Positions 33,604-45,944 of a DNA stretch of 64,000 nucleotides are shown here, piece after piece. Location of the stretch: positions 33,485,683 to 33,549,682 of the forward strand of contig CM055101.1 of assembly GCA_029204225.1 (NCBI GenBank), in the 5' to 3' direction. A program made the translations under genes and the position numbers. The DNA comes from Diphasiastrum complanatum (taxonomy: Eukaryota > Streptophyta > Lycopodiopsida > Lycopodiales > Lycopodiaceae). Every line of letters starts with the position of its first letter. Within the stretch, counting starts at the first letter, position 1. The notes below the pieces were generated by a model that searched no databases, was not told the DNA's origin, and saw only the letters and a program-made list of their open reading frames with translations.

Positions 33604-33615
33604 GCTCTGTCACCA
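33604..33615 (-). other. Mutated primer-binding site of copia-B
   Basis: The minus strand reads TGGTGACAGAGC next to the LTR, two mismatches from the standard TGGTATCAGAGC seen intact in the related copy at 42027-42038. Confidence 0.75.
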
Positions 33616-33616
33616 C

Positions 33617-34589
33617 TGATGCGAATCGATCGAAGGAATCACGAAAGCAAAGCAAATGATTCAATGTGATTCGGATGGAGTTCAAATGTGATCTCTAGAC
33701 ACTGCCAGCTGAATCACTCCTACAGTCCTCCAGAATATAGTTAGGCACTGCTGATCTGCTTTTATAAATTAATGTAGCATTCAACAAATTCAACCAATGT
33801 GCGGAATTAAATGAATGGGAGAATCAGACACACGAATAACAACATACACATTTGCATTCAAGATCATGCATCATAAAATGACATGTGCACAATGGCTACA
33901 AGATCATCTATTGATTTTCTCTAATTCTTCAAGCACTGCATATAGATCCACGCAGTGCGTTGGTGTGAGAGAAATATAGTTCTCTCACGAGCAAAATGTC
34001 TCGCTTACTAGTGGACTTGTGGATATCTATGGATCCTGCTTACAGAACTCGTCTCGCATGTAGGCGGACTTGTTCTCTGTATTTTTCGTCTTGATTGCTT
34101 GCATCAGACTTTTTTTGTTTTTTTTCTATATATCAACATATGTCAAGAATCATCCAGTAAGTATATAGTCTCTCTGTGTAACCTTTTTTAGACTAGAGTA
34201 ATTGAATCTACAACTAATCAGAAAGGTACAAGAGTGGCAAATTAGCCACGATCTAGAGTGTGTCTGCTGATGTCATGCCATCAGATCAGATATCTGTACT
34301 TCTGGGTACTTGCATGATCTTGTTGGTACTTTTTGGAGCGTGAGGGAAGAAAAGGTTTCGCGACATTTTTCGTGTCACATTGTTTGGTTCATCGTCGTCG
34401 TCTGACTTTCTCCTGCTGGACCGCAAAAGATTTTCGTTCGCGAATCTTTCGTGTTCGTGTCTTCTTGTCAGGTGTTCGCAAATCTTTCGTGCTTCGTGTC
34501 ATTTGACTTTTGTGTTTGCGAACATTTTTTGTTTGGCAGAGGGCTGAAAGCTAGCAAAGCTTTGTAAATAGAAACATTTTGTTTCTTCA
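33617..34589 (-). repeat. 5' LTR of copia-B (inverted half)
   Basis: A 973-bp LTR starting TGAAGAAACAAAATG and ending CATCA on the minus strand. It matches the plus-strand LTR at 37205-38178 throughout in inverted orientation. Its outer flank (34590-34594) is GCCAC on the minus strand, identical to the flank after the other LTR. Confidence 0.9.
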
Positions 34590-35270
34590 GTGGCTTTCTC
34601 TCACTTCGCATTTTTGGGAAGTGGCTGGGAGTGTTCCTCGTTCAAAATAGACGACTGTCAGGATTTTTCTCTCTCTTCAAGATTTTGCTAAAAGACCGAC
34701 AATGCCCTTAAAAGGTGAAGCTGTCTTTAAAACAATTTAACTTCTTCAAAATAGTTAAAAGGAAGAAGCTGAAGGCAAGTGTTGCATTTTTTGGGAAAGT
34801 GCAAAAAATCCGACACTATCGCAAAAAGCCGACACTACTAAAAGATAGTTAAACTATTGAACTATGCTAAAGTGTCGCATTTCGGGAAAAGCCGACACTG
34901 TCGTATTTCGAAAAAAATCGACAATGTTAAAAACATAGTTCATTTCTACAGACTATTGCGACACTTATTGTATTTCTGCAGACTATTGCAACACTTAGTA
35001 TATTTCTGCAGATTGTTGCGACACTTAGTGTATTTCTGCAGAGTTGTCCTAAATGATAATTCGTGGAAGTTCTTGAGGATGGCCAAATCTTCAATGATCT
35101 TCAAATTATTGAACTTAATATCTGAACTTGAAATATGATATGATTGGTTACCCTTAGCTGGTGATCAGCCAGAAGTCCATTGTAGACGTTCTTCAAATAA
35201 TTTGGCTGTCTAAGTTGTGATTCCTGTAGGTATCAGATGAGTAGACATAGAACCAAAGTTGGTTTCTTCC
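34590..35270 (-). repeat. Repeat A, left part, inverted
   Basis: On the minus strand this matches repeat A at 9130-9870, including the 30-bp minisatellite (about 34940-35045). It stops at GCCAC, where copia-B inserted; the remainder of repeat A continues at 38179. Confidence 0.85.
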
Positions 35271-35273
35271 TTT

Positions 35274-35805
35274 CTACAATCCTGTTTTATTGAGGTGAAT
35301 AGGAAATGGTAAACTGTCTTCTAATACCATATTCAGCCATGTAGTCAGACATCTCTTTAGAGAGGTATTCGCCGCCGCCATCGGTTTGGAGAGCCTTCAC
35401 TTTTGTAGATGTTTGAGTCTCAGCCATTGCCTTGAATCTCTTGAAGCATTCAAAGGCTTCTGATTTGTGCTTGATGAACATGACTGTAGAGCATCTAGAA
35501 TAATAATCTTTGAAAGTGATAAAATAGATCGCATCTCTCCTAAGGACGAAGTTGGCATTGGACCACAAAGATCGCTATGTACAACATCCAATACATGCTT
35601 TGTTTTGATGGAATGTGATTTGGCAAACTTGCTTCTAGAGTACTTCCCATAGATGCATGATTCACACTGAGAAAGATTTCTTATCCAATGAAGAAGAAAA
35701 ACGCAATCCATCGACTAAATTATTACAATGCATTAGGAAAGTGACCTTGTATTCACGTGTCCAAATTGACAAAATAGCATTATTGTTTACATTTTCATGA
35801 GATGA
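35274..35805 (-). pseudogene. Copia-A pre-integrase/integrase fragment (inverted)
   Basis: The minus strand reads SHENVNNNAIL, then after frameshifts NLSQCESCIYGKYSRSKF (integrase zinc-binding), VLDVVHSDLCGPMPT (first catalytic Asp) and KALQTDGGGEYLSKE (second Asp), and ends near NGIVERK. The family matches 10030-10345 and 38344-38710. It is joined at about 35805 to plus-strand copia-B RT sequence. Confidence 0.8.
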
Positions 35806-37204
35806 ACGAAGAGATGGAGTCCATGAGGAAGAACTAGGTGTGGACGTTGCAGCCATTACCACATAAGCGAAAGACTGTCAAATGCAAATGGGTTTTCAAG
35901 CTCAAATACGGACGAGATGGGACTGTGACAAAATACAAGGTAAGACCGGTAGCAAAGGGATTTTCTCAGAGATATGGTATTGACTACTCTGAGCATGGCG
36001 AACTTTTAGAAGAGGTCTATATGGATTGACCCCTAGGATATGTCTCAAATTCACTTCCTGACTATGCATGCAAAATGCATAGAAGTATCTACGGTCTGAA
36101 ATAGTCAACCTGACAATGGTACAAGAAGAAAGATCAAGCCCTACAATCATTAGGATTCAAGCCATTGTTGGCTGATTTCAATGTGTATGTATGGGAAGAT
36201 TATCATTGTGGCTATATATGTGGACGACACTCTGATACTTTGCAAGAGTGAGTAGCTGATTGCTTGAAGTGAAGGAAGACATCTCGAAACATTTTGATAT
36301 TGTGGATCTGGGAGAAGCCAGGTGTTACCTGGGCTTGCAATTGAAAGCGACTATGAGGGAGGTAAGCTATACTTTCACCAGTCCAGATACACCCAGAAGA
36401 TCCTAGAGGATTTTGGGATGCTAAACTGCAAAGGAGCGAATACTCCAATGCTCGCAGGGACGGTGCTGACAAACGATGACTGTCCAAAGATTGAGGAAGA
36501 GAGTAAACAAATGCAGCTCACACCTTACAGGAAGCTGATAGGATCACTGATGTACCTTGCAGACAACACACGCCCTGACATCGTTGATGCATTGTTCAAG
36601 ATGAGCCAATTTTGCACAAATCCAGGCTCGACACATTAGAAGATTGCAAAACGAATTTTGCAATATCTTCAATTAACGAGGGAATATGGCTTGTGTTATT
36701 GTCGTGATACAGGTTTTAGGATGCTTTCCTACAGTGATGCTAGCTGGGCATTTCTCAAGGACAATTGTAAAAGCGTCTCAGGAGGATGCACCATCTCATC
36801 AGGAGCGACAGTTCTCTAGGTCAGCAAGAAGCAGGCCATTGTGGCCCAGTCATCTTGCGAAGCAGAATATGTTGCAGCAGCAAAGATGGCCAATGAGATA
36901 ATGTGGCTAAGGCAGATCTTGGACAAATTGGACAAAACAACAAATGAGTCTCTAGTCTTGTAGATGGATAACACCTTTGCAATACATTTGACAAAAGTTC
37001 ATGTGTTCCATTTCAGAACAAAACACATCACGATCAAGTATCACTTGATCAGAGATCTAATTAAAAAGAAGATGCTACAGACCACTTTCATCGGAACGAA
37101 AGACATGGTTGTTGACATCTTCACCAAAGCCCTGGACAAAGGACTTTTTGAGAGACAAAGGAACAGTCTTGGGATCGTAAAGCTATCATGCTCTGAGAGG
37201 GAGC
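35806..37204 (+). pseudogene. Copia-B reverse transcriptase and RNase H (3' half)
   Basis: Starts with EEMESM and WTLQPLPHKRK, then CKWVFKLKYGRDG. About 40 codons present in the sister copy (47205-47320) are deleted between GIDYSE and ELLEEVYMD, so the RT core is broken. The rest follows with frameshifts and stops: RSIYGLK, a degraded YVDD region near 36210, LIGSLMYLADNTRPD, RNase H SYSDASWAFLKDNCKSVSG, CEAEYVAAAK, and a tail with VDIFTKALDKG. A polypurine tract (gagagggagc, about 37195-37204) precedes the LTR. Confidence 0.88.
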
Positions 37205-38178
37205 TGAAGAGACAAAACGTTTCTATTTACAAAGCTTTGCTAGCTTTTAGCCCTCTACCAGACGAGAAATGTTCGCAAACACAAAAGTCAAATGACACGA
37301 AGCACGAAAGATTCACGAACACCTGATGAGAAGACACGAACAATAAAGATTCGTGAATGAGAATCTTTTGCGGTCCAGCAGAAGAAAGTCAGACGACGAC
37401 GACGAACCAAACGACGGAACACAAAAAACGTCGCAAAACCTTTTCTGCCCTCATGCTCCAAAAAGTACCAACAAGATCATGCAAGTACCCAAAAGTACAG
37501 ATATCTGATCTGATGACATGACGCCAACAGATACACTCTAGGTCGTGGCTAATCCGCCACTCTTGTAACTTTTTGAAAAGTTGTAGATTTAATTACTCTA
37601 ATCTAAAAAAGGTTACACAGAGCGACTATATACTTACTGGATGATACTTGATAGATATATATATACAGAGAAAAAAAGAAGTCTGATGCTAGTAAGCAAT
37701 CAAGACAAAAAATACAGAGAATAAGTCCACCTGCGTGCGAGACGAGTTCTGTAAGCAGGATCCACAGAGATCCACAAGTCCGCTAGTAAGCGAGACATTG
37801 CTCGTGAGAAAACTATATTTCTCTCATGCCAACGCACTGCAAGGATCTACATGCAGTGCTTGAAGAATCAGAGAAAATCAATAGATAATCTTGTAGCCAT
37901 TGTGCACATGTCACTTTTATGATGTATGATCTTGAATGCAAATGTGTCTGCTGTTATTCGTATGTCTGATTCTCTCATTAATTTAATTTCGCACATTAGT
38001 TGAAACTTTGTTGAATGTTACATTAATTTATAAACATAGATCAGCCATGCCAAACTACATTCTGGAGGACTGTAGGAGTGATTCAGTTGGCAGTGTCCAG
38101 CAATCACATCTGAACTCCATCCGAATTGCATTGCATCATTTGGTTCACCTTTGCGATTCCTTCAATTGATTCGCATTA
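37205..38178 (+). repeat. 3' LTR of copia-B
   Basis: 974 bp from TGAAGAGACAAAACG to GCATTA (the partner LTR ends CATCA). It matches 33617-34589 in inverted orientation and the truncated LTR at 41651-42026 in direct orientation. It is followed by GCCAC and then the right part of repeat A. Confidence 0.9.
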
Positions 38179-38343
38179 GCCACTTCACATAAAATGCGAA
38201 GTGAGAGAATTTGCGACGTTCTTGTCTGTCTCAACATTCCCTATGAGTTGACCATGTATAATTGTCACACAAGCCAAATACTTCCAAGTACATCAGCTTA
38301 CCGAATTAGGTGACAAATATTTACTATAATTAATACATTGTGT
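38179..38343 (+). repeat. Repeat A, right part
   Basis: Matches 9872-10037 (gccacttcac...taattaatacat). It starts exactly at the GCCAC duplicated target, so it is the continuation of the repeat A segment at 34590-35270. Confidence 0.85.
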
Positions 38344-40880
38344 TTTTCTTCTTCATTGGATAGGAAATCTTTCTCAGTGTGAATCATGCATCTATGGGAA
38401 GTACTCTAGAAGCAAGTTTCCCAAATCACATTCCATCAAAACAAAGCATGTATTGGATGTTGTACATAGCGATCTTTGTGGTCCAATGCCAACTCCGTCC
38501 TTAGGAGAGATGTGATCTATTTTATCACTTTCGAAGATTATTATTCTAGATGGTCTACAGTCATGTTCATTAAGCACAAATCAGAAGCCTTTGAATGCTT
38601 CAAGAGATTCAGGCCATGGCTGAGACCCAAATGTCTACAAAAGTGAAAGCACTCCGTACTTTCACCTTAACAGAACGGGATTGTAGAAAGAAAGAATCGA
38701 GCTCTTCTCAACTTAGCCAGATCCATGCTACATCAAGCGCACCTACCTGTGAAATTCTGGAAAGAAGCTACTTCCACAGCCTGTTACTTACAGAATAGAT
38801 CCAGCACCAAAGCCGTCAACAACAAAACTCCTTATGAAATTTGGCATGGACACAAGCCTAGTGTCAGCCATTTAAAAACCTTTGGTTGTATATGTTTTGC
38901 TCACATTCCTAAACAGCTTGGGAGGAAGCTAGATCATGGGACAAATACATGTATTTTCATTGGCTATCCGGATGAACATAAAGTTTACGAATTTTTGGAT
39001 CCATCCACCAATGTAGTATTTGTCTCTAGGGATGTTATATTTCAAGAACATACATACTATGATTTCAAACAACCATCGATAAACGATGCTACGTCATTTG
39101 ATCATATTTTACGTAGCATAGATTCTTCCAACGTTGATGTTCCTTCTATAGAACCTATAGCTACAGCTATAGAAGCTGAGCAGCCAACAGTAACTATCAT
39201 CAGACCAAACCAAGACAGCTCAAATAGATTTGGAGAAATCCTTACAGACTCGAACAGTTCCTGAGAGGTATACACCTCAATCATTCTGGACTTCATCAGA
39301 AGAACTAGAGACCCTAGACGAATCAATTAACTCCAAGGATGCTGTGAAGTGGCAAGAAGCTATGGAAAGCGAGTCCAACTCACTTTTGATAAACCACACC
39401 TAGACATTGGTCGACTTTCTCACTCACAAGAGTATTATCGACAACAAATGGATCTTCAAAAAGAACATCAACCATGATGGTTCCATTGCTAAATGAAAAG
39501 CAAGCTAGTGGCTAAAGGATTCACTCAAGTCCAAGGAGTGAATTATCAAGAAATTTTCAGTCCTATCATCAAGATATAGTCAATTAGGACTCTGATTGCG
39601 TTAGCAGTCGCGGAAGATCTCGAAATGCACCAAATGGATGTCAAGACAACATTTATCAACAACAACATGGAGGAAGAATTGTATACTTTCCAACCGGAAG
39701 GATTTGAAGTCAAAGGCCAAGATCACAAAGTGTGTCAGCTGCACAAAGCAATCTATGGTCTAAAACAGGATGCAAGGGCATGATTCAATAGAATCAACTC
39801 TTATCTCATCCAATTGGGATTTACAAACAATTTAGCTAGCTGTAAAGTTTATTCGAAGCATATAGGCACCAATTCAGTTCAAATAGCTCTGTACATAGAT
39901 GATGCGTTTATCTTGTCTAACAACACTTCTCTTCTGCACACTATTAAGAGTGATCTGTCAAAAAAATTTGATATGACTGATTTAGGAGCTATCCATTCTT
40001 TGCTAGGAATTCACATTACTAGAAATAGACTTCTAGAGAAGATCTACCTTAGCCAGCAGGCATATCTAAAAGGCATTTTAGAAAATTTTCATATGTCTCA
40101 TTGCAAACCAATTGATACTCCAATGGATCCAAGTATAGTATTGACTAAACCTCTTGTGTTGATTCTGATAGTGAAGTACTCGACATAGCGAAGTACCCTT
40201 ATCAGTCACTAATAGGATCTTTGATGTAGGCAATGTTGTGTACTAGATTAGATTTAGCATACATTGTTAGCACGTTAAGTCAATTATTGTCTAATCCTAG
40301 GATTTCTCATTGGAAAGCATTAAAGAGAGTGATGAGATATATTCAGGGAAGTTTAGATCACATTTCATGTTATGATGGAAATGTTATCAACCCACTCATC
40401 CTACGAGGCTACTCTAACTTAGATTTGGCAAGAATGGCCTCTACCAAGAAATCTACCTCTGGGTTCTATTTCTATTTGGCAGGGAGACCGATTTCGTGGA
40501 ACTCAAGGAAGCAGAAATTAGTTGCGCTTTCTTCGACAGAGGCACAGTGCATCGCAGCATGTCAAGCTTCAAAAAAAGTTGTATGGTTCAGATTATTACT
40601 TCATGACTTACATCACACTCATTTCAATGCTACCAACATTCTGTGTAAAAACTTGAGTTGTATTTCACTGTCACTGAATCCCAGATTTCATGGCAAATCT
40701 AAGCACATAGAAATCTAGTATCATTTTATTCGAGTAAAAGTTTTCTCAGGGAAAGTGATCTTTCAATATTGCTCCACAACAGGAATGGTCGTAGACATCT
40801 TCACCAAAGCGCTTTCCAAGATTAAGCATCAGAAATTCTTCAGCATGTTGAACCTGACGAAGATACCAAGGCACCAATTG
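38344..40880 (+). pseudogene. Copia-A integrase, RT and RNase H
   Basis: Integrase starts with CESCIYGKYSRSKF and VVHSDLCGPMPT. After a deletion of the core it continues with LPVKFWKEATSTACYLQNRS and LKTFGCICFAHIP, the conserved integrase C-terminal block. RT follows in broken frames: DNKWIFKK, MHQMDVKTTFINNNM, KAIYGLKQDARA, LYIDDAFILSN (YxDD variant) and FDMTDLGAIHSLLGI. RNase H: RGYSNLDLARM, LVALSSTEAQCIAAC and the VDIFTKALSK tail near 40800. Many stops and frameshifts show it is dead. The longest open pieces are 38725-39264, 39814-40188 and 40233-40718. Confidence 0.88.
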
Positions 40881-41650
40881 TGACCCTCAAAATGCACCAA
40901 ATGGATGTCATGACAACATTTCTCAACGACAATGTCGAGGAAGAGTTGTATACTTTCCAACCGGAAAGATTCTAACTCAAAGGCCAAGAGCACAAAGTGT
41001 GCAAGCTACACAAAGCAATCTATGGTCTAAAACAGGCCGCAAGAGCATGGTTCAATAGAATCAACTCTTATCTCATTCAATTGGGATTCACAAACAATTC
41101 GGCTGACTATAATGTTTATTCGAAGCATATAGGCATCAATTCAATTCACATAGTCTGATTCTGATAGTGAAGTACTCGACATAGCGAAGTACCCTTGTCA
41201 TTCACTTATAGGATCTTTGATGTATGCAATGTTGTGTACTAGACCAGATTTAGCATACACTATTAGCATGTTAGGTCAATTCATGTCTAATCCTAGGATC
41301 TCCCATTGGAAAGCATTAAAGAGAGTGATGAGATATATTCAGGGAAGTTTAGATCACATTTTATGTTATGATGGAAATGTTATCGACCCACTTGTCCTAC
41401 GAGAATACTCTGACCTAGATTGGGGAGGAACAGTCTCTACCAGTACCTCCGAGTTCTGTTTCTATCTGGCAGGGGGACCGATTTCTTGGAACTCAAGAAA
41501 GTAGAAATCAGTTGCGCGTTCCTTCACGACTTACATCACACTCAGTTCAATGCTACCACCACTTTGTGTGACATCTTGAGCTGTATTTCACTATCATTGA
41601 ATCCTAGATTTCATAGCAAATCCAAGCACATAGAAATCTAGTATCATTTC
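40881..41650 (+). pseudogene. Second partial copy of copia-A RT/RNase H
   Basis: It repeats MHQMDVMTTFLNDN, KAIYGLKQAARAWFN and then, after a deletion of about 250 bp relative to the preceding copy, MYAMLCTRPDLAYT, REYSDLDWGG and PISWNSRK. Some residues are closer to the copia consensus here (TRPDLAY, SDLDW) than in the neighbour, so it is an independent or older copy. It ends in a junction with a truncated copia-B LTR at about 41650. Confidence 0.85.
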
Positions 41651-42026
41651 CTTGTGAGAGAACTATATTTCTCTCATGTCGACGCACTGCGTGGATCTAC
41701 ATGCAGTGCTTGAAGAATCAGAGGAAATCAATAGATGAACTTGTAGCCATTGTGCACGTGTCATTTTATGATGCATGATCTTGAATGCAAATGTGTCTGC
41801 TATTATTCGTGTGTCAGATTCTCCCATTTATTTAATTCCACAAATTGGTTGAGTTTGTTGAATGCTACATTAATTTATAAAAGCAAATCAACAGTGTCTG
41901 GCTACATTCTAGAGGATTGTAGGAGTGATTCAGCTAGCAGTGACCAGCGATCACATCTAAACTCCATCCGAATCGCATTGAATCGTTTGCTTTGCTTTCG
42001 CAATTTCTTCGATCGATTCACATCAG
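41651..42026 (+). repeat. 5'-truncated LTR of a second copia-B element
   Basis: 376 bp matching the last third of the copia-B LTR (about 37795-38178). It ends CATCA followed by G and the PBS. The left part was lost at the junction with copia-A. Confidence 0.88.
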
Positions 42027-42038
42027 TGGTATCAGAGC
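42027..42038 (+). other. Primer-binding site of the second copia-B
   Basis: TGGTATCAGAGC on the plus strand, one base after the LTR end CATCA. Confidence 0.93.
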
Positions 42039-42141
42039 CTACCTATCTTGTCATAATTTGACATAGCCAAGAAGCTATCAGATCCAGGAGGCCAAGCATT
42101 CAGACGAACAACCATCAACAAGAGAACAGACTTCAGAAGCA

Positions 42142-42934
42142 ATGGCTTCAATCAGCAGCATGCAGAACAAGATCTGCACAGTTCTTGATTCTTCAGGATC
42201 TAACTTTCTAGTCTGAAAAGTTAAGACATCACTAATACCCAAGGGCGAAGGTTTATTCCCCTAGGTGGATGGCACAGAGGAGATGCCTACAACATCAGGC
42301 AAGGAGCTACACGAGTGGAGGGAGAAAAATGACAAGGCAGTAGCCTTGCTATCTTCATCCATCAAAGATAGTCTCACACTTGACCTGACAACACTCTCCA
42401 AAACTAAGGAGATGTGGGATGCATTGCTCACGAGATTTCAGACGAAATCAAGAAGTCAAATCATAATGCTGGAAGATCAGCTGACGAATCTATAGTGGGA
42501 TGGGAACAACCTCACTTCTTTCGTAAGAAAGATGAAGGATCTATTCCTATCACTACATAACTCTGGAGCAGAGAATGCAGTGTCAGCTGAGAAGCAGCTC
42601 ACCTACCTGTTGAGAGCCTTACCCAGATCATTCCAGACAACGAGGACCCTGCTCACGAAAGATCCTACAATGAACCTCAAAAAGACAATTGTCGAGATTC
42701 GAGAGGATTTCGAGGCTAAAGAACACCTTGATCACAAGGATGGTTCTGACCAAGCCCTCTACAACAACAAAGAAAAATCCAAAAAACAATTTAAGCCTAA
42801 GAGGGAGTCGAATCAGAAGCATGATCGTGACCAGCAAGCAGAGGGGACCAACAAAGGCAATTGGAATTGAGGAGGCCATTGCAACAAGGTGGAGAAAAGA
42901 AGACTTTCGTGAGATGTAGAACAGACGAGAATAC
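42142..42934 (+). pseudogene. Copia-B Gag
   Basis: Begins MASISSMQNKI at 42142 and runs in one frame through stops at about 42216 (TGA), 42262 (TAG) and 42493 (TAG), some replacing likely Trp codons. Recognisable blocks are EMPTTSGKELHEWREK, FVRKMKDLFLSLHNSGAE, LTYLLRALPRSF and a basic tail KSKKQFKPKRE. A damaged zinc knuckle (GGHCNKV) follows at about 42870. It is cut off at about 42934 by gypsy sequence on the other strand. Confidence 0.85.
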
Positions 42935-42936
42935 AG

Positions 42937-44262
42937 TCAATACACACTGGCTTGATCCAAAGATTGAGTGTACGATGGGTAGTCCTTTACGTGATGTTTA
43001 ATACCACAGTTTTCACAAGCTGGAGGAAAGTGGAGTTTATCTGGGCAGCGAATACTAGGATGTTTACCTGCACAGATAAAGCATTCTCGTATTGTGGGTA
43101 GTTGATGTGCGGCAAAGACAACTTGGTTTGGATTGTAAGCTTGGGCATTGGGATCCACTGGTTGAGCATTAGAATCATAGGTATAATAAACAACCGTTTC
43201 AATAGAGTATTGCGGTTGAGTATTGTCTTCCACATAGTAGGTGGCCGGATCGATGGTATTCGAATCAAGATAATGAACAGCATTTTGTGGGGCAGGTTGG
43301 TTAACGACAAACTGTTGATGTGGGGATGAGTATTGATTTGGTGCAGGTGATCGTGGTTGGTAAACCCCTAGTCGTGGCACAAGTTGTTGTGGCGGGTAAG
43401 GGTGGTAAGCTCGATAAATGGTGGGTCTGGTGGCTATTGGAAAATGATTTCGTAGTTGAGGACATTCATTAGTAGTGTGATGCTGTGAGCAGATTGGACA
43501 CCAGACATTTTTCCTTGCTGGAAAGGATTTTTCAGCAATCTGTTTCATGGTAGTTTGGAAATCAGCAGTGAGTTTATCCATATGAAATTGTTGAGCTTTT
43601 TGCCAGGTTTTCATTTGATGTAGAAGTTCAGAAGACTGAGCAATATTATCAGACTTCGGGTGATTAGGACGGTCCGGATTCTTAGATTTCTTTTCACGAT
43701 GGCCAAAGTCATCGTCGGAACCTTCGTCTTCCTCACGGATAGCATCGATCATCACATCTTTAAGTTGATCATAAAGGTCAACTGATTTGAGTTCACGATG
43801 GATGTTTTTAGGCAATCCAACTAAAAATAGTTTTATGGCCATTCGTTCAGTGATATTTTCATCAATACATTCTACTTTGAGATGTTTGAAATGCTCAATG
43901 TAGTTTCGAACAGAGTCTTTGTGACACATCTTGATATGAGTAATTTGAATGAACAGGCTCTGAGTCAGTTTGGATGGTTTGAAACGCTTGATGAGAGCGT
44001 CCTTGAGGGTGGTCCAAGAAGCAAGATCAGGAGCTTCGAGATTCAAGTACCACTCCTTGGCGGTGCCATAGACTACCATGGAAAATAGGCAAACCTTTTC
44101 AATTTCAGAGGTATATCCATAAAAACGGCATGCATTATCAAAGTCTTGGAGAAATCGGACTGGGTCAGATTCACCATCGTACTTTGGTGCAACGATACGT
44201 GGAATTCTTCGTTCTATTCGTGGAGGAGTCGGATTAGAAGATTCAACACAGTCACGAGACAT
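42937..44262 (-). CDS. Ty3/gypsy Gag, intact reading frame
   Basis: An uninterrupted frame ends in a stop at 42937. It stays open up to a Met at 44382, but the Met at 44262 (MSRDCVESS) is the likelier start, because conserved sequence begins soon after (RIVAPKYDGESDPVRFLQDF). That gives about 441 residues. The capsid-type Retrotrans_gag region contains AKEWYLNLE and RNYIEHFKHLK. A Pro/Tyr/Gln-rich middle leads to three cysteine clusters: CPICSQHHTTNEC, CFICAGKHPSIRC and a degraded CENCGIKHH. No pol follows; the element is truncated at the junction with copia-B gag. It binds and packages element RNA in known families. Confidence 0.85.
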   Translation of the reverse strand: MSRDCVESSNPTPPRIERRIPRIVAPKYDGESDPVRFLQDFDNACRFYGYTSEIEKVCLFSMVVYGTAKEWYLNLEAPDLASWTTLKDALIKRFKPSKLTQSLFIQITHIKMCHKDSVRNYIEHFKHLKVECIDENITERMAIKLFLVGLPKNIHRELKSVDLYDQLKDVMIDAIREEDEGSDDDFGHREKKSKNPDRPNHPKSDNIAQSSELLHQMKTWQKAQQFHMDKLTADFQTTMKQIAEKSFPARKNVWCPICSQHHTTNECPQLRNHFPIATRPTIYRAYHPYPPQQLVPRLGVYQPRSPAPNQYSSPHQQFVVNQPAPQNAVHYLDSNTIDPATYYVEDNTQPQYSIETVVYYTYDSNAQPVDPNAQAYNPNQVVFAAHQLPTIRECFICAGKHPSIRCPDKLHFPPACENCGIKHHVKDYPSYTQSLDQASVY

Positions 44263-45106
44263 GATGCAGAATACAGATGAGCATGGGCAGGACTGTACTT
44301 GGCAAAAAAGACAGTTTGCTTGCAGAATGGATAGTGTAGGACAAAACCTAGTGTTTCTAGTGGTGATAGAATTCGCGGACAAGCTGACAAATCATGGAGA
44401 GGTAGATAAAGCTAACTGTAATACTAGCGAATTCTAAAATTGATTTCTGAATGTCAGAATAGCGATTTTTTTAGATTTTTTGAAAAAAAATTGCAGTTTC
44501 AGGATTTGTGAGTAAGACATCAAAATCGTGCTCTTTGAGAACGAATTTTTAGGCTGGATGGCAAATTCTAACAAAGAGTTTTGACTAGCAAATAGGGAAT
44601 ATGGAAAAAAATGTGATTTTTAGACAGTAAACGAGCAAAATCTGTGAGATAGAATTCGCGAAGCTGTTGGAGGACTGATCTTGATGAGATCTAGCCTCAG
44701 TGAAGCCGACAAATTCTAGGACAAAGATTTGGGTGAAAAATAAGGGATTTGGCCAGTATATCAGGCTGTTTTCTCATAATCTGACCGTGGTTAGAATTCG
44801 CGGAGGTGATAACATGAAAAATCAGGGTTTGTTAGGGCTGCAGACAGGTTGGCGAATTCTGATATACCTTTTTGGTTGTGAAAAAGGTCACTTGGGTCAC
44901 TTCTTTTGAAGAAAATGCCCAAGTTGACTCTTTTGTTGCTTCCCCCCGATTTGAGAAGTTGCTCCGCAGCTCGTGTAGGACTTGGAGAGACGACGCGTGC
45001 TGTTTGTTGGTAGATAGAGACAAGCACACAAGCAAATATACAACACGGAAGCACAAAAAAACAAAAAAAAAGAAGAGAAGAAGCTAGGTAAAATATACTT
45101 AAAAAA
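44263..45106 (-). other. Gypsy 5' leader
   Basis: Non-coding sequence between the PBS and gag. The phrase agaattcgcg recurs at about 44375, 44650 and 44795, suggesting a short internal repeat in the leader. Confidence 0.6.
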
Positions 45107-45120
45107 TGGCAACGACGCCA
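45107..45120 (-). other. Gypsy primer-binding site candidate
   Basis: The minus strand reads TGGCGTCGTTGCCA one base after an LTR end CCAACA. It resembles the TGGCGCCGTTGCC sites common in plant gypsy elements; the tRNA is not assigned here. Confidence 0.7.
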
Positions 45121-45121
45121 A

Positions 45122-45944
45122 TGTTGGAAGTATTTCTAGTGTGTGTGGTGGCTAGATCTACTTATGGGTGTAGTATAGGGATGTAGAGGTTTGTCCACTT
45201 TTTAGATTTCTACCAAGTTTCAAACAGAAATGCGAAAATAAGAAGTAATGATGGAAGCACTAAGGCTTACCCAACTAGTGCTCAAAACAAAAATGAAACT
45301 ATCTAAGGTGACAAAATACAAACCCTTGCTAAGGCTTACCCAACTAGCAAGGTGATTAATCTAAATTCTACTTAACACCCAAAGGGTAATAAAATGATAT
45401 TGTGGCTAATATTAAGTAAATAAGCAATAAAGAACATGTCACAATAAACCGATGAAAAGGATACAAGAGGAGGCCCGAGCACCTTCCCTCAAGCTATGCA
45501 CCTTTCCAAAGGAAACACAAATGACATAGAATGATAATTCTCCAAAATAGACAGCAAGATAGCTTAATCTCAAAAGTGTTGGTTACAATGCAAATACCTC
45601 TCCTTTTATGGCAAGGAGGGTCTTCCATAAGTGTCTACTAACTTATGGGACTAGTCTGTTTCTAGCCTTTCAAGAAATTCTAGCTTAGGATTTAGAACTT
45701 CAAATTTCTTAACTTAGGAAAACTTAAGATAAAATATTTCTAGTTTTAAGTTTCCTAAGTCTAAGTTCTAAATCTAAGTTTAAGCTATTTTATTATTATT
45801 TAAACTTCTACTCATGGACTTACAAAACACATGCCATGGCTTGAAGTTTATTGACAGATACTCATACGTGGTCTTACAAAACATATGCCACGAAGTTTCA
45901 TTGTTATTTTTTATTTTTTCTCTGTGTTAGCACAATTGCTAACA
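45122..45944 (-). repeat. Gypsy 5' LTR
   Basis: 823 bp with minus-strand ends TGTTAGCAATTG...CCAACA (TGTT/AACA inverted termini). It is bounded inside by the PBS and outside by plus-strand copia-B pol starting GGGTAAGATGTC. No matching 3' LTR exists in the window. Confidence 0.75.
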
